DNA from: Bosea sp. F3-2 | Lineage (GTDB): Bacteria > Pseudomonadota > Alphaproteobacteria > Rhizobiales > Beijerinckiaceae | Direction: 5' to 3' | Assembly (NCBI RefSeq): GCF_008253865.1 | Contig: NZ_CP042331.1 | Coordinates: 6,165,501 to 6,229,500, forward strand | DNA length: 64,000 nt | Shown: piece after piece, positions 1 to 8,346 of the stretch | Layout of the letters: each line of letters begins with the position of its first letter | How positions within the stretch are numbered: position 1 is the stretch's first letter | Translations under genes and position numbers: made by a program | The notes under the pieces: model-generated | The model's database searches: none | What the model saw: the letters and a program-made list of their open reading frames with translations, nothing else | What the model was told of the DNA's origin: nothing

Positions 1-543
1 GCTGGCACCAAGCGCCATGCCGGCACGCTGACCGAGGGCGTGAATGTCTTCGACGCCTCTGCCGTCCATGACGACAGCAAGCGCTTCTCTAAGGTGAAGG
101 TGAGGGCGCAAGCGCCATCCGGATCGAGCAACACCGATCTGCGCATCGAGGCCGAAGCTGACGACGACACACTATCGCGCAAGCGGGTGAAGATCATCGT
201 GCCGCCCGAGCTGATCCGCAACGAGGACGCCCGCGAGCGGGCACAGTGGCATCGCGACCGGGCAACCGGCGAGGGGCTGACCTGCGAGGTGACGCTGGCC
301 GGCTGGCGCGATGAGGACGGCGCGATCTGGACGCCCGGCCGCCTCGTCTTCACCGAGATCCCGAGCCTCGACGTAGTGCAGGACATGCTGATCAAGAAGG
401 TGAGCCTGCGCCAGTCCGACGAGGCGAGCAGCGGCACGCAGGCTATTCTCAGCCTGACCGATCCGCGCAGTCTCGGCGGCAAGAAGGGCAAGGCCAACAA
501 GGGCACGGACTACACCGGCAAGGCCGGGGGCGACGATGACTGA
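1..543 (+). CDS. Mu gp44-like phage baseplate hub protein (5' end outside window)
   Basis: The reading frame is open from base 1, so this is the C-terminal 180 residues of a longer protein; the in-frame GTG at 40 is not the true start. The segment AVHDDSKRFSKVKVRAQ and the following part about post-translational changes of basis vectors ('RKRVKIIVPPELI...RDRATGEGL') resemble the C-terminal half of Mu protein P/gp44, the hub that joins the tail tube to the baseplate. The tail is Lys/Gly/Asp-rich. It overlaps the next gene by 8 bp and heads a run of Mu-order baseplate genes, which supports the call more strongly than the sequence alone. Confidence 0.75.
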   Translation, partial: AGTKRHAGTLTEGVNVFDASAVHDDSKRFSKVKVRAQAPSGSSNTDLRIEAEADDDTLSRKRVKIIVPPELIRNEDARERAQWHRDRATGEGLTCEVTLAGWRDEDGAIWTPGRLVFTEIPSLDVVQDMLIKKVSLRQSDEASSGTQAILSLTDPRSLGGKKGKANKGTDYTGKAGGDDD

Positions 544-1069
544 TGTCACCGAATTCGGCGAGGCCTCGACCATCACACGCGGCCGGATCGTTGCTGTCGA
601 TGATAGTGGTGAAACGCAGAAGCTGACGGCGGAAGGCTATGCCGGCGAGCGCTTCAGCGAAGTGCAGCGCCCGCAGGCGCATGGGTTTTCGTCACATCCG
701 CCGGAAGGCGCGATCGGCACCTTTCTGCGTATGGGTTCGTCCGACCGCCTGATGGCGCTCGGCTATGAGATGCCGTCGCGCCCGCGCAACCTGCCGCCCG
801 GTGTGCCGGCGCTCTACAATGCAGACGGCACGATCTGGAAGCTTCTGCCGAACAAGGCCGATCTCGATCACGGCAACAAGAACAGCCACGAGCGCGCGAT
901 CGGCAAGAAGAAGATCGAGGCGGCGGACTGGTTTCATGTCGACAGCGGCGCGATCTATCTCGGGAAGCCGCCCTATTATCCGGTCATGACTTCGGCCGGG
1001 CCTTCGCAGCATGTGTTCGCCGGCATCGCGCCCGGCGCGCCGGATAGCCCGCAAGGTGACATCGGATGA
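536..1069 (+). CDS. Mu gp45-like baseplate assembly/spike protein
   Basis: A 177-residue protein of the Phage_Mu_Gp45 family. In Mu, gp45 is the central spike that pierces the outer membrane at the start of infection. The N-terminal part (residues about 10-70) has the family pattern of an OB-like domain ('GRIVAVDDSGETQKLTAEGYAGE') followed by a motif on safe/unsafe page-like 'RPQAHGFSSHPPEGAIG'. The C-terminus is shorter than in Mu and ends with a Gly/Pro-rich stretch. The start ATG overlaps the gp44-like gene, and the stop overlaps the gp46-like start (ATGA), so the three genes are translationally coupled. Confidence 0.8.
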   Translation: MTDVTEFGEASTITRGRIVAVDDSGETQKLTAEGYAGERFSEVQRPQAHGFSSHPPEGAIGTFLRMGSSDRLMALGYEMPSRPRNLPPGVPALYNADGTIWKLLPNKADLDHGNKNSHERAIGKKKIEAADWFHVDSGAIYLGKPPYYPVMTSAGPSQHVFAGIAPGAPDSPQGDIG

Positions 1070-1596
1070 GCTACGGCATCGCGATCAGCCGCGAGGCGGC
1101 CGCACGCCCAGCCATGTTCTGGTCGACCTTCTGGTCGGCGGAGGAGGGCCTTGGCGACTGGCAGGTGGCCCCAGCCAACGACCCGGTCAATCCGGGCGGG
1201 CTCGATGCCTCCGAGCAGCTCGCCAGCGCGGTCATCATCTCGCTTTTCACCGACAAGCGGGCGCCGGAAGGCTGGCGGCCCGACGTGGTCGACCGGCGCG
1301 GTTGGTGGGGTGATGCGATCGCGCCCGAGGGCGAGACGCCGGAAGAGATCGGCAGCCATCTCTGGCTGCTGCAGAACGAGGTGGCAACCGAGGATGTCGC
1401 CAATCTCGCTCGGATCTATGCCGAGGAAGCCTTGGCCTGGATGATCCGCGACCAGGTCGCGGCCCGGGTCACCATCACATCCGGGCTGATCGAGAACCCG
1501 CGCCGCGGCGTCTGGCTCGATGTCAAAATCTATGGGCGCGACGGCGCGCTTCGCTACAGCCAGCGCTTCGAGCGCCTCTGGCAGGAACTCATCTAG
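1066..1596 (+). CDS. Mu gp46-like phage tail/baseplate protein
   Basis: A 176-residue protein of the phage GP46 family. The family hallmarks are visible: an early 'ASAVIISLFTDKRA' strand, then 'PDVVDRRGWWGDAI' and 'GSHLWLL', the conserved Arg-Gly-Trp-Trp-Gly-Asp core of Mu gp46 homologues. These proteins form part of the baseplate wedge. The start ATG overlaps the stop of the gp45-like gene by 4 bp. A 15-bp gap with an AGAAAGAGAT purine-rich stretch precedes the baseplate J gene. Confidence 0.85.
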   Translation: MSYGIAISREAAARPAMFWSTFWSAEEGLGDWQVAPANDPVNPGGLDASEQLASAVIISLFTDKRAPEGWRPDVVDRRGWWGDAIAPEGETPEEIGSHLWLLQNEVATEDVANLARIYAEEALAWMIRDQVAARVTITSGLIENPRRGVWLDVKIYGRDGALRYSQRFERLWQELI

Positions 1597-1611
1597 AAAG
1601 AGATCTGGCTG

Positions 1612-2721
1612 ATGGCCTGGAACACCCCGACGCTGCTGGCGCTGGTGACGCGCGTCTCGCGTGCCTTCACCGGCAAGCTGCAGGGCGCCGATGCGGCGCT
1701 CGCGCGCAACAACCTCGCCCCCACGGCGAAGGTGATCGCCGGCGAATTCTCGATCCTGCACAAGAAGCTGGCGAAGGCGGCGGATCAGCGCTTCGTGCTG
1801 ACCAGCGACGAGGAGTTTCTCGATCGCCATGGCGCGGAGATGAAGCCGCCCGTGCCGCGCAAGGAAGCGACAGCCGCGCGTGGCGCGGTGACGGTGGTGG
1901 CGACCGGCGCGATCGTGCTGGCAACCGGCGCCGTTCTCATTCGCTCGGATGGCGCAGCCTTCACGGTCGATGCCGGCGTCACGCTAGCGGCAGCCGGCAG
2001 CGCGACGGTGCAGGTCACGGCCGCGGCCGCCGGTGCCGCTGGCGCAACCGATGCCGGCGCGGTGCTGACCGCCAGCTCCGGCCTGACCGGGCCGGCGACC
2101 TTCGCCGTTGCCGAAGGCGGGCTCGGCGGAGCCGCTGATCGCGAGGAAAACCAGGCTTACAAGGCTCGCCTGTTGCTGGCCAAGGCCTTCCCGGAGCATG
2201 CCGGTGCCCCGGCCGACTGGCTGAAATACACCCTCGCCATTCCCGGCGTGACCCGCGCCTTCATCGACCCGCTCGGCCATGGCCGCGCGACGGTCGTGGT
2301 CTATCCCTTCTTCGACCTGACCCGGCCGAACGGCATCCCGCTCGAAAGCGATCGGCTTGCCGTCGAGACGGCGTTGCGCAGCGCCGGCCCCGGTGCCAGC
2401 CTCGGCGTCGTCCGTATTCCGCAGGCCGTGCCGGTCAATTACAGCATCGATGCGCTGACGCCGGACACGCCGGAGGTGCGGGCGGCGGTGGTGGCCGAGG
2501 TGGCGACAACCTTCTTCCGCAACAGCCGGGTCGCTGGCTGGTCGACGCCGCATCCCTCGATGCCGTTCCTGGCGACGCCGACCAGCTTCTCGCGCAGCTG
2601 GATCTGGCAGGCTGTCGCCAATGCCACCGGCGAGGAAAGCCATGTCCTGGTCGATCCCCCGACGAACATCGCCTTGGGCCCCGGCCAGACGGCCGTGCCG
2701 GGCAACCCGACCTTCCTTTGA
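1612..2721 (+). CDS. Baseplate J/gp47-like protein
   Basis: A 369-residue protein of the Baseplate_J family (Mu gp47), the wedge protein that links baseplate to tail fibres. Features seen: an N-terminal helical region, an Ala/Val/Gly/Thr-rich middle (residues about 85-165, 'GAVTVVATGAIVLATGAVL') typical of the family's beta-rich insert, then 'EGGLGGAADREENQAYKARLL', 'FPEHAGAPADWLKYTLAIPGV' and 'VVYPFFD', which match the conserved Baseplate_J core. Length is normal for the family. It overlaps or abuts the gp48-like gene, whose ATG lies 9 bp after the stop. Confidence 0.88.
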   Translation: MAWNTPTLLALVTRVSRAFTGKLQGADAALARNNLAPTAKVIAGEFSILHKKLAKAADQRFVLTSDEEFLDRHGAEMKPPVPRKEATAARGAVTVVATGAIVLATGAVLIRSDGAAFTVDAGVTLAAAGSATVQVTAAAAGAAGATDAGAVLTASSGLTGPATFAVAEGGLGGAADREENQAYKARLLLAKAFPEHAGAPADWLKYTLAIPGVTRAFIDPLGHGRATVVVYPFFDLTRPNGIPLESDRLAVETALRSAGPGASLGVVRIPQAVPVNYSIDALTPDTPEVRAAVVAEVATTFFRNSRVAGWSTPHPSMPFLATPTSFSRSWIWQAVANATGEESHVLVDPPTNIALGPGQTAVPGNPTFL

Positions 2722-2729
2722 GAGGCGCC

Positions 2730-3353
2730 ATGATCTGCCCGAGCGATGGCGAGGTCGCGGCCTCGATCGCCGCCCTGCGCCCGCGCGGCGCCGCCTGGCG
2801 CAATGGCGGCCACGACGCGCTCGCCGGCTCCACCATGGGCGATTTCTTCGACGCCCTCGGAGAGGTTTCCGGCGAGGCCGACCGGCGCATCTGCGCGCTG
2901 GTCGACGAGTATTTCTGCTCGAGCGCGGTCGAGACGCTCGATCTCTGGGCGCTGGAATACGGTGTCCCGGACGGTTGCGACCCCTTCGCCGATGTCTGCG
3001 AGAAGGTGAACGCGGTCGGCGACAGCATCCCGGCCTATGCCGAGGCCGCCGCGCTCAGGCGCGGCTGGTCGATCTCGATCGATGAGGAATTCATCACCAC
3101 CGTGCAATCCGGCCGCCTGGGCAACGGCCGCCTGGGCGTGATGCGGATGGCAGCGGCGCAGGGCGTCGCCTGGCGCATCACCGTCGATCTGGCCAATTCT
3201 CCAGCCTATGTCGCCGCCGACCGGCGCAAGCCATTGATGGGGCGAATGCGCCTCGGCTTCGCCTTCGACTGCGGCCCCGCCATCACCCCCTTGTCCTGCC
3301 TGATCCGGCGCATCGCGCCGGCCCATGCCGATCTCGTCTTCGCGACGATCTGA
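2730..3353 (+). CDS. Mu gp48-like (YmfQ/DUF2313) tail protein
   Basis: A 207-residue homologue of Mu gp48/YmfQ, a baseplate protein that acts between baseplate J and the fibres. Visible hallmarks are 'LRPRGAAWR' near the N-terminus and the Cys-rich stretch 'ALEYGVPDGCDPFADVCEKV'. I chose ATG 2730 (MICPSDGEV); an upstream in-frame TTG at 2718 overlaps the previous stop but has no ribosome-binding site. The order gp44-gp45-gp46-gp47-gp48 is exactly that of Mu, so the tail is contractile. Confidence 0.82.
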   Translation: MICPSDGEVAASIAALRPRGAAWRNGGHDALAGSTMGDFFDALGEVSGEADRRICALVDEYFCSSAVETLDLWALEYGVPDGCDPFADVCEKVNAVGDSIPAYAEAAALRRGWSISIDEEFITTVQSGRLGNGRLGVMRMAAAQGVAWRITVDLANSPAYVAADRRKPLMGRMRLGFAFDCGPAITPLSCLIRRIAPAHADLVFATI

Positions 3354-3363
3354 GGAGCTTCCT

Positions 3364-4521
3364 ATGGTTGATCTCTGGGGTCCCGGTGCCTTCGGCGCCG
3401 CGGATGCTGCCGCCGAGCGCCCGCCCTATACGCCGACGAACCTGCCGGGCGATTCTGATACCCATTACAAGGACTGCTCGTCACCGGCTGCCGACGACGG
3501 CACGCAATGGGTTTCAGCCGCACTCAACATCCTGCTGGCGCAGCTGCGCTCGCTGGCGCGGAAATCCGGCATCACGATCAGCAATCTCGACGATGACCTG
3601 CTGACGCGGGCGCTGCGCCGCAGTGGCGCGAATTTTCGGACCGGCGCCGGCTCGGCAACCGCGCTTTCGATCACGCTCGATCCGCAGCCTGCCGATTGGG
3701 CCGAGCTGACCGGGGCGACGCTCAAGATCGTGCCGGCCAATACCAATACAGGCGACGCGACGCTCGCGATCGCGGGTCTGCCCGGTACGAAATCGATCCT
3801 CCGGCCGGGCGGGGCCGCGCTGGTCCCCGGCGACATCGGCGCAGGCGGCATTCTGGCAGTGACGTTCGACGGCACTGCCTTCCAGATGATGGGGCTGACG
3901 CAGCCTTCGGCTTTCAACCGCGCGATCTATTCCACGCCTGGCACCTTCAGTTGGACCTGTCCGGCCGGTGTCTTTCGGGTTCGTGCCAAGGTTTGGTCGG
4001 GCGGCGGTGGCGGCGGCGGGTCGTCCGGTGCCGCCAACTCCATCGCTTCGGCCGGCGGCGGCGGAGAGTATCGCGAGGGTGAATTCGCGGTCGTTCCCGG
4101 CACTGCGTATCCGGTCATCGTTGGAGCCCGAGGCGCAAGCGGTGCCGGTGGCGGCTCACCTGGAAACGGCGGTAACGGTGGCTCGTCATCCTTCGGCGCT
4201 TTCATCACCGCCCTAGGCGGCGGCGGTGGCGTAGCCGCAAACGGAGCGGTGCAAGCCAATGGTGGCGCAGCTGGGTCCGGTGGGTCCGGCGGTGCGATCG
4301 CGCTGTCAGGAATTCCAGGTGGTATCGGCTACGGGATTGGCGTCGGATTTGTCATGTCGCAGGGCGGATCCTCGTTTCAATCGAACTATACCCCTACCCA
4401 GACGACGGGCACGGCCGCGAATGGGCTGCCCGGTAATTTCCCCGGTGGCGGAGCGGGTGGGGGAGCGCTCTCAGGCAGCGGCGGGCTCGGATCGCCCGGT
4501 CAGATCATTCTCGAATACTGA
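3364..4521 (+). CDS. Glycine-rich phage tail fibre protein
   Basis: A 385-residue protein. I start it at ATG 3364 (MVDLWGPGAFG), which has GAGGAG 7 bp upstream; an in-frame ATG at 3325 lies inside the previous gene. Residues 1-185 contain the N-terminal fibre segment with a beta-rich domain around 'LTGATLKIVPANTNTGDATLAI'. Residues 190-385 are a Gly/Ser/Ala-rich 'GGGGGGGSSGAA...GGNGGSSSFGA' domain, the fold used by phage adhesins and receptor-binding tips in which polyglycine runs alternate with loops. It is probably the distal adhesin. Its position right after the gp48-like gene fits. Confidence 0.75.
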   Translation: MVDLWGPGAFGAADAAAERPPYTPTNLPGDSDTHYKDCSSPAADDGTQWVSAALNILLAQLRSLARKSGITISNLDDDLLTRALRRSGANFRTGAGSATALSITLDPQPADWAELTGATLKIVPANTNTGDATLAIAGLPGTKSILRPGGAALVPGDIGAGGILAVTFDGTAFQMMGLTQPSAFNRAIYSTPGTFSWTCPAGVFRVRAKVWSGGGGGGGSSGAANSIASAGGGGEYREGEFAVVPGTAYPVIVGARGASGAGGGSPGNGGNGGSSSFGAFITALGGGGGVAANGAVQANGGAAGSGGSGGAIALSGIPGGIGYGIGVGFVMSQGGSSFQSNYTPTQTTGTAANGLPGNFPGGGAGGGALSGSGGLGSPGQIILEY

Positions 4522-4528
4522 GGCAATC

Positions 4529-4618
4529 ATGGCGCCCGGTATCGCACACGGCTTGATGGTCGAGATCATCACGACAGACCAGCTCGACGCGGCTTTTGAT
4601 GTGGGGAACAGGAAATGA
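4529..4618 (+). CDS. Small ORF (29 codons) between fibre and hydrolase genes
   Basis: A 29-residue ORF beginning MAPGIAHGLMVEIITTDQL. It starts 8 bp after the fibre stop, with only a weak TGAGG upstream, and its stop overlaps the start of the SGNH hydrolase (ATGA). That overlap argues for translation. I do not recognise the product. It could instead be only a coupling device or the remnant of a fibre-associated protein. Confidence 0.35.
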   Translation: MAPGIAHGLMVEIITTDQLDAAFDVGNRK

Positions 4619-5280
4619 CTGTCGTGCGCGCCTCTCCCCGCGGCCTCGTCATTGGCGACAGCCTGTCGAGCATGGTCTATGCGGATGATCCGATCATTCC
4701 GGATGCGTGTGCGCTCTGGACGGCCGTTCTCTCGCAGTCGACGGGTATCAATTTCCAGAGTCTATCAGCGCCCGGGAACCGCGTGACTGCTGGTTCCGCT
4801 CCGGACGCCAGCATCAAATACAATGCTGCTGCCTTCAACCTGATGCGCGGCGTTGCTTTGCCGGTCGTGGCGATCCTGTTCGCCGGGACGAACGATTGGG
4901 CCGGCTCGGACACCTACGCGTATCATCCGACGCTGCCGAACTTCATCGCTGATTATCGGGCGATCGTGGGCTACTGGCGCTCCAACGGCGTTCCGCTGAT
5001 CTGCATCCCGCCGCTTTGGCGCGCTGACGAGTTCGATGCATCCAGTGTAGCAGTGAGTAAGGCGCACCCTGACGGCAACTTCACGCTTCAGGGCTATCGC
5101 AACTGGATTTTCGATCTCGCGCACGAGTACGCTCCGAACGCCCATTATCTGCCGCATACGTCGTTCGGGCTGGAACCTGCTGATTTCGCCGGAGACGGCT
5201 TGCACATGGTGGCGACCGGACACGCCAAAGTGGCGTTGGCAGTCGAAGCGAAGCTCCGGGAAATCGGCATCATCCAGTAG
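4615..5280 (+). CDS. SGNH/GDSL hydrolase, phage tail-associated
   Basis: A 221-residue SGNH hydrolase. All four blocks are visible: GDSLSS (nucleophile Ser16), the Gly-Asn-Arg of block II at about 54-56, GTND at 91-94, and DGLH with Asp194 and His197 completing the triad. There is no signal peptide, so it acts either in the virion or in the cytoplasm. Sitting directly behind the tail fibre gene, it is most simply an esterase that deacylates host polysaccharide during adsorption; that role is inferred. It lies 68 bp ahead of a methyltransferase gene. Confidence 0.85.
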   Translation: MTVVRASPRGLVIGDSLSSMVYADDPIIPDACALWTAVLSQSTGINFQSLSAPGNRVTAGSAPDASIKYNAAAFNLMRGVALPVVAILFAGTNDWAGSDTYAYHPTLPNFIADYRAIVGYWRSNGVPLICIPPLWRADEFDASSVAVSKAHPDGNFTLQGYRNWIFDLAHEYAPNAHYLPHTSFGLEPADFAGDGLHMVATGHAKVALAVEAKLREIGIIQ

Positions 5281-5348
5281 CCTGGGCGGCCTTGCCATCG
5301 GCGGGGCGCTCTCTATGGTTGCGCCTCCTATCAGACGAGGCCGACGAG

Positions 5349-6350
5349 ATGGTGTTCAATGCCGGGGGGATTTTCAGGGAACCCCTTCTTGATCTGGGGC
5401 AGCATGAGGACGCCGCTTTCGCAGGAGTGCTTTCACCGAAGGGAGAAGTCGGCGCGGCTCGCGAAGGCGTAAACGCGGTCTTTCTGGAGAACGCCGAGGA
5501 TTACTACCAGCGCTATCAGGGCTTCAATTATTGGCACGGGCTCTGTCGAGAAGCTGGCGAGCGGATCGGGTTGAAGGACCCCAAGCTCATCGTTGAAGTG
5601 GGATGCGGCTTCGGGAACGCGACGCTGCCGATGCTTGACCTGCACCAGGGAGCCCGGCTGGTCGCGACGGACATCAGCCCCAACCTCCTGGCGATCTTGA
5701 AGCGCTTGCTGGATGCTCGAGGGCTCAATGACCGGTGCGTGCCGGTCGCGATGGACGCCCAGAAGCCCTATCTGAAGGAAGGGATTGCTGACTGTGTCTT
5801 CGGCGCGGCCATCTTGCATCACCTCGCAGAGCCGCGGCCGTTCATCGATATGGCGATGCGGATGCTCAAGCCAGGCGCCTCCGCATTCTTTTTCGAACCC
5901 TTCGAAGCGGGAAACGCTGTCCTGAGAGTGATCTGCCAGGAAGTTACCCGCGAGGCGAAGACCCGCGGTGAAAACGGGCGTGCTCTGGAATTCGCGGAGT
6001 TGCAGATCAGCGAGCTTGAGCCTCAGATTTTCAGGCAGAAGACTGAGGGATGGCGCGATCGAGATGACAAATGGGCGTTTCCGCGCTCGGTCCTGCAAGA
6101 TCTGGCGGATAACGCCGGGGCAGATCTGCGCGTGTATCCGATTCACGACAACGTGGGGCAGTTTCGTCGGCACTTCGCTTATCAGATGAAGGCTTACAGA
6201 GAGATGGAAGAGGCCGAGCTGCCTGATTGGGCATGGGCGATCTTCGATCGGTATGACCGCGACACCTTTTCTCCCGATCAGCTACGAGATCTGCCGATGG
6301 CGGGGTGCGCAATTTTCACCAAGCGAAAGCCCCGAAAATGGTGGCTATAG
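5349..6350 (+). CDS. SAM-dependent class I methyltransferase carried by the prophage
   Basis: A 333-residue protein. The SAM-binding motif I is IVEVGCGFGNATL (about residues 80-92), followed by the acidic end of strand 2 (ATDIS), the motif 'VAMDAQKPY' and 'AILHHLAEP', as in methyltransferase domain 11/25 proteins. A C-terminal part of about 130 residues follows, with no obvious domain. I chose ATG 5349 (MVFNAGG); the longer frame back to 5292 lacks a ribosome-binding site. It is the last gene before a terminator. The substrate is unknown. A surface-glycan or small-molecule substrate is more likely than DNA, because no DNA-methylase motif IV (DPPY type) is present. Confidence 0.8.
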   Translation: MVFNAGGIFREPLLDLGQHEDAAFAGVLSPKGEVGAAREGVNAVFLENAEDYYQRYQGFNYWHGLCREAGERIGLKDPKLIVEVGCGFGNATLPMLDLHQGARLVATDISPNLLAILKRLLDARGLNDRCVPVAMDAQKPYLKEGIADCVFGAAILHHLAEPRPFIDMAMRMLKPGASAFFFEPFEAGNAVLRVICQEVTREAKTRGENGRALEFAELQISELEPQIFRQKTEGWRDRDDKWAFPRSVLQDLADNAGADLRVYPIHDNVGQFRRHFAYQMKAYREMEEAELPDWAWAIFDRYDRDTFSPDQLRDLPMAGCAIFTKRKPRKWWL

Positions 6351-6363
6351 CGCTCGATTAAAC

Positions 6364-6385
6364 AGCCGCCTCCGGGCGGCTTTTT
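6364..6385 (+). terminator. Rho-independent terminator after the tail/methyltransferase genes
   Basis: AGCCGCC, loop TCCG, GGCGGCT, followed by a run of T. It closes the tail module and separates it from the lysis block, whose first ATG is at 6404. Confidence 0.85.
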
Positions 6386-6403
6386 CATGTCCGGAGCCCC
6401 ATC

Positions 6404-6727
6404 ATGAAGCTCGCCGCGCTCTTGGCGCTGGCGCTGGTCGCGCTCGCCCCGGGCGCTGCTGCCGCGCACAGCTGGTATCCCTACGACTGCTGCTCCGACC
6501 GCGATTGCTGGCCGATGGGCGAGGACGCGGATGCGCGCGAGCCCGATCCGAAGATCGTGCCCGGCGGCTACCTGACCCATGACGGGATCTTCGTGGCGCA
6601 GCGCGACACGCGGCCCTCTCGCGACGGGCGCTTCCACGTCTGCCGCGCCGGTGGCCACCCGGCCGGCAGCGTGATCCGCCCGGGTGACAGGCCCGTCTGC
6701 CTCTTCGTTCCCCAGCCGACTTTCTGA
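6404..6727 (+). CDS. Small secreted cysteine-containing protein of unknown function
   Basis: A 107-residue protein with a clear Sec signal peptide: MKLAALLALALVALAPGAAAA, with likely cleavage after Ala-Ala-Ala near residue 21. The mature part has four or five Cys residues (CCSDRDC, VCR, VCLF) that could form disulfides, and no recognised domain. It resembles small secreted proteins common in Hyphomicrobiales genomes. Its position between the terminator and the lysozyme suggests a lysis- or lysogeny-associated role, but I cannot name one. Confidence 0.7.
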   Translation: MKLAALLALALVALAPGAAAAHSWYPYDCCSDRDCWPMGEDADAREPDPKIVPGGYLTHDGIFVAQRDTRPSRDGRFHVCRAGGHPAGSVIRPGDRPVCLFVPQPTF

Positions 6728-6771
6728 CGGTCGCGCGCGGTCGATCTCCTCCCTGACATCGGAGCCTATCC

Positions 6772-7467
6772 ATGAAAGTCACCGCCGATGTGGCGCTGGA
6801 AACAGCGGCGCATGAAGGGCTCGTGCGCCAGACCTATCGCGACTCCAAGGGTGTCCTGACCTGGTCGATCGGCGTCACCAATGCCAGCGGCCATAATGTC
6901 GATCGCTATATCGGCAAGCCGCAGCCGATGGAGCATTGCCTCGCCATTTATGCGTGGCTGCTGGAGACGCGCTATGCCCCCGCAGTGCGCGAGGTCTTCG
7001 CCAAGAAGCCGCTGACCGAGGCGCAATTCGCCGCGGCCCTGTCGTTCCACTACAACACCGGGGCAATCAAGTCTGCGACCTGGCCGAAGCTCTGGCTCGC
7101 CGGCGACATCGCCGCCGCCAAGACGGCCTTCATGGCGTGGAACAAGCCGGCGGAGATCGTCGAGCGTCGCCGGAAGGAGTGCGACCTCTTCTTCGGCGGC
7201 AAGTGGTCGAATAACGGGCGGATCACGGAATACACCCGCGTTACCGCCAAGATGACGCCAGATGGGGCGAGCGCGAAGCGGGTCGATGTCCGCGCGGCGA
7301 TCGCCGCGGCGCTTGGCGCCCCAGCATCGCAGGCCGCCGAGCCGGCCCCGGCTCCCCCGCCGCCTGCTCCGCCTCCCGACCGCTCTATCTATCTCGACCC
7401 TCCTGCCGCCGAAGGCGGCTTCTGGTCACGCTTCTGGGCGGGCCTCAAGAGATCCTTCGGAGGCTGA
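6772..7467 (+). CDS. GH24 phage lysozyme (endolysin)
   Basis: A 231-residue muramidase. The T4-lysozyme catalytic triad has exact spacing: Glu15 (HEG), Asp24 (YRDSKG) and Thr30 (LTWSIG), plus the family motif 'FAAALSFHYNTGAIK'. The catalytic domain covers about 1-160. The C-terminal 60 residues are Pro/Ala-rich ('APAPPPPAPPP') and end with a Trp/Arg-containing amphipathic stretch 'FWSRFWAGLKRSFGG', which could bind membrane. There is no N-terminal signal, so export needs the holin. The holin gene starts 3 bp downstream. Confidence 0.92.
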   Translation: MKVTADVALETAAHEGLVRQTYRDSKGVLTWSIGVTNASGHNVDRYIGKPQPMEHCLAIYAWLLETRYAPAVREVFAKKPLTEAQFAAALSFHYNTGAIKSATWPKLWLAGDIAAAKTAFMAWNKPAEIVERRRKECDLFFGGKWSNNGRITEYTRVTAKMTPDGASAKRVDVRAAIAAALGAPASQAAEPAPAPPPPAPPPDRSIYLDPPAAEGGFWSRFWAGLKRSFGG

Positions 7468-7469
7468 CC

Positions 7470-8033
7470 ATGGACTTCGCGACCACTCTCGGCTCGCTCG
7501 CCGGGCAATTGTTCAAGCTTGGCGCGCCGCAGCTCGGCGGCATCATCGGAACCGCCATCGGCGGCCCGGCCGGGACCGTCGTCGGCGGTGTCGCCGGCAA
7601 GGTCATCGAGGAGCTCGCTGGCAAGCTCGGCACGCCGGCGACGCCGGAGGCTGTCAAGGAAGCGATCGAGACGAAGCCGGAGGCGTCAGCGCCGATCGTC
7701 GCGCAGGTCGAGGCGACCGCGCCGGATCTCGTCAAGCTCTGGCAGAGCGAGTCTGACCGCTCGACCGAGGCGCAGCGCGCCGAGATCGATAAGGGCTTCG
7801 GCGCCTGGCAGTTCTGGCGGGGCGCCTGGCAGGCGGTCATCCTCGGCGGCTGGGCCGTCATCCTGCTCTCCGCCCTGTTCGGCGCCCTGATCGGGCTCAA
7901 GCCGCTAATGCCGCTCTCCGACCTCATCAACAACTGGGGCTCGGTCACGCTGGCGTGGCTCGCGGTCTTCAATGGCGGCCACACGATCAAGGAGATCGCG
8001 CCGCATCTCGGCTTCGGGAGGAAGCGCGCTTGA
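7470..8033 (+). CDS. Three-TM phage/GTA-type holin
   Basis: A 187-residue protein of the 3-TM holin family found in alphaproteobacterial phages and gene transfer agents. It has an N-terminal Gly-rich hydrophobic segment (residues about 22-45, 'GGIIGTAIGGPAGTVVGG'), a charged middle (60-105), and a second hydrophobic block 'AVILGGWAVILLSALFGALI' with a third segment near 'VTLAWLAVFNGGHTIKEI'. The motif GGHTIKE at the C-terminus is typical. ATG has GGAGG upstream. It forms a lysis cassette with the lysozyme and overlaps the next gene (TTGA). Confidence 0.82.
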   Translation: MDFATTLGSLAGQLFKLGAPQLGGIIGTAIGGPAGTVVGGVAGKVIEELAGKLGTPATPEAVKEAIETKPEASAPIVAQVEATAPDLVKLWQSESDRSTEAQRAEIDKGFGAWQFWRGAWQAVILGGWAVILLSALFGALIGLKPLMPLSDLINNWGSVTLAWLAVFNGGHTIKEIAPHLGFGRKRA

Positions 8034-8344
8034 ACCTCTTCGACGGAATCTCTGCGCCTGTGGTCATTTCGGTGGCGACGGCCATCTGCGCGATCGTTTC
8101 GAGCTATGCCGTAGTCCGCTTCCAGGCGGCGCAGCACGACAAGCGCATCGCCCGGCTCGACGAGCGCTGCGAGGCGCTCGGCCGCGAGCTCGCCGCCTTC
8201 AACATCGAGGCGGTGCAGCGCTTCGTCAGCGATGAGATGCTGGCCAAGGTCGAGACCCGGATTTCCGACGCGATCAACCGGCTGGCCGATCGTCTCGACA
8301 AGGTCCTCGATGCGCGTGCCAGCAGCCGTGGCAGGGCGGGCTGA
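8030..8344 (+). CDS. Membrane-anchored coiled-coil phage protein (DUF2730/Mu gp25-like)
   Basis: A 104-residue protein with one N-terminal transmembrane segment ('APVVISVATAICAIVSSYAV', about residues 8-28) followed by a heptad-rich charged region ('HDKRIARLDERCEALGREL...RISDAINRLADRLDKVLDARAS'). This layout matches the DUF2730/Mu gp25 family, whose function is unknown; a spanin-like role is the alternative. The start is TTG at 8030, which overlaps the holin stop. It is read as part of the lysis block. Confidence 0.6.
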   Translation: MNLFDGISAPVVISVATAICAIVSSYAVVRFQAAQHDKRIARLDERCEALGRELAAFNIEAVQRFVSDEMLAKVETRISDAINRLADRLDKVLDARASSRGRAG

Positions 8345-8346
8345 AC

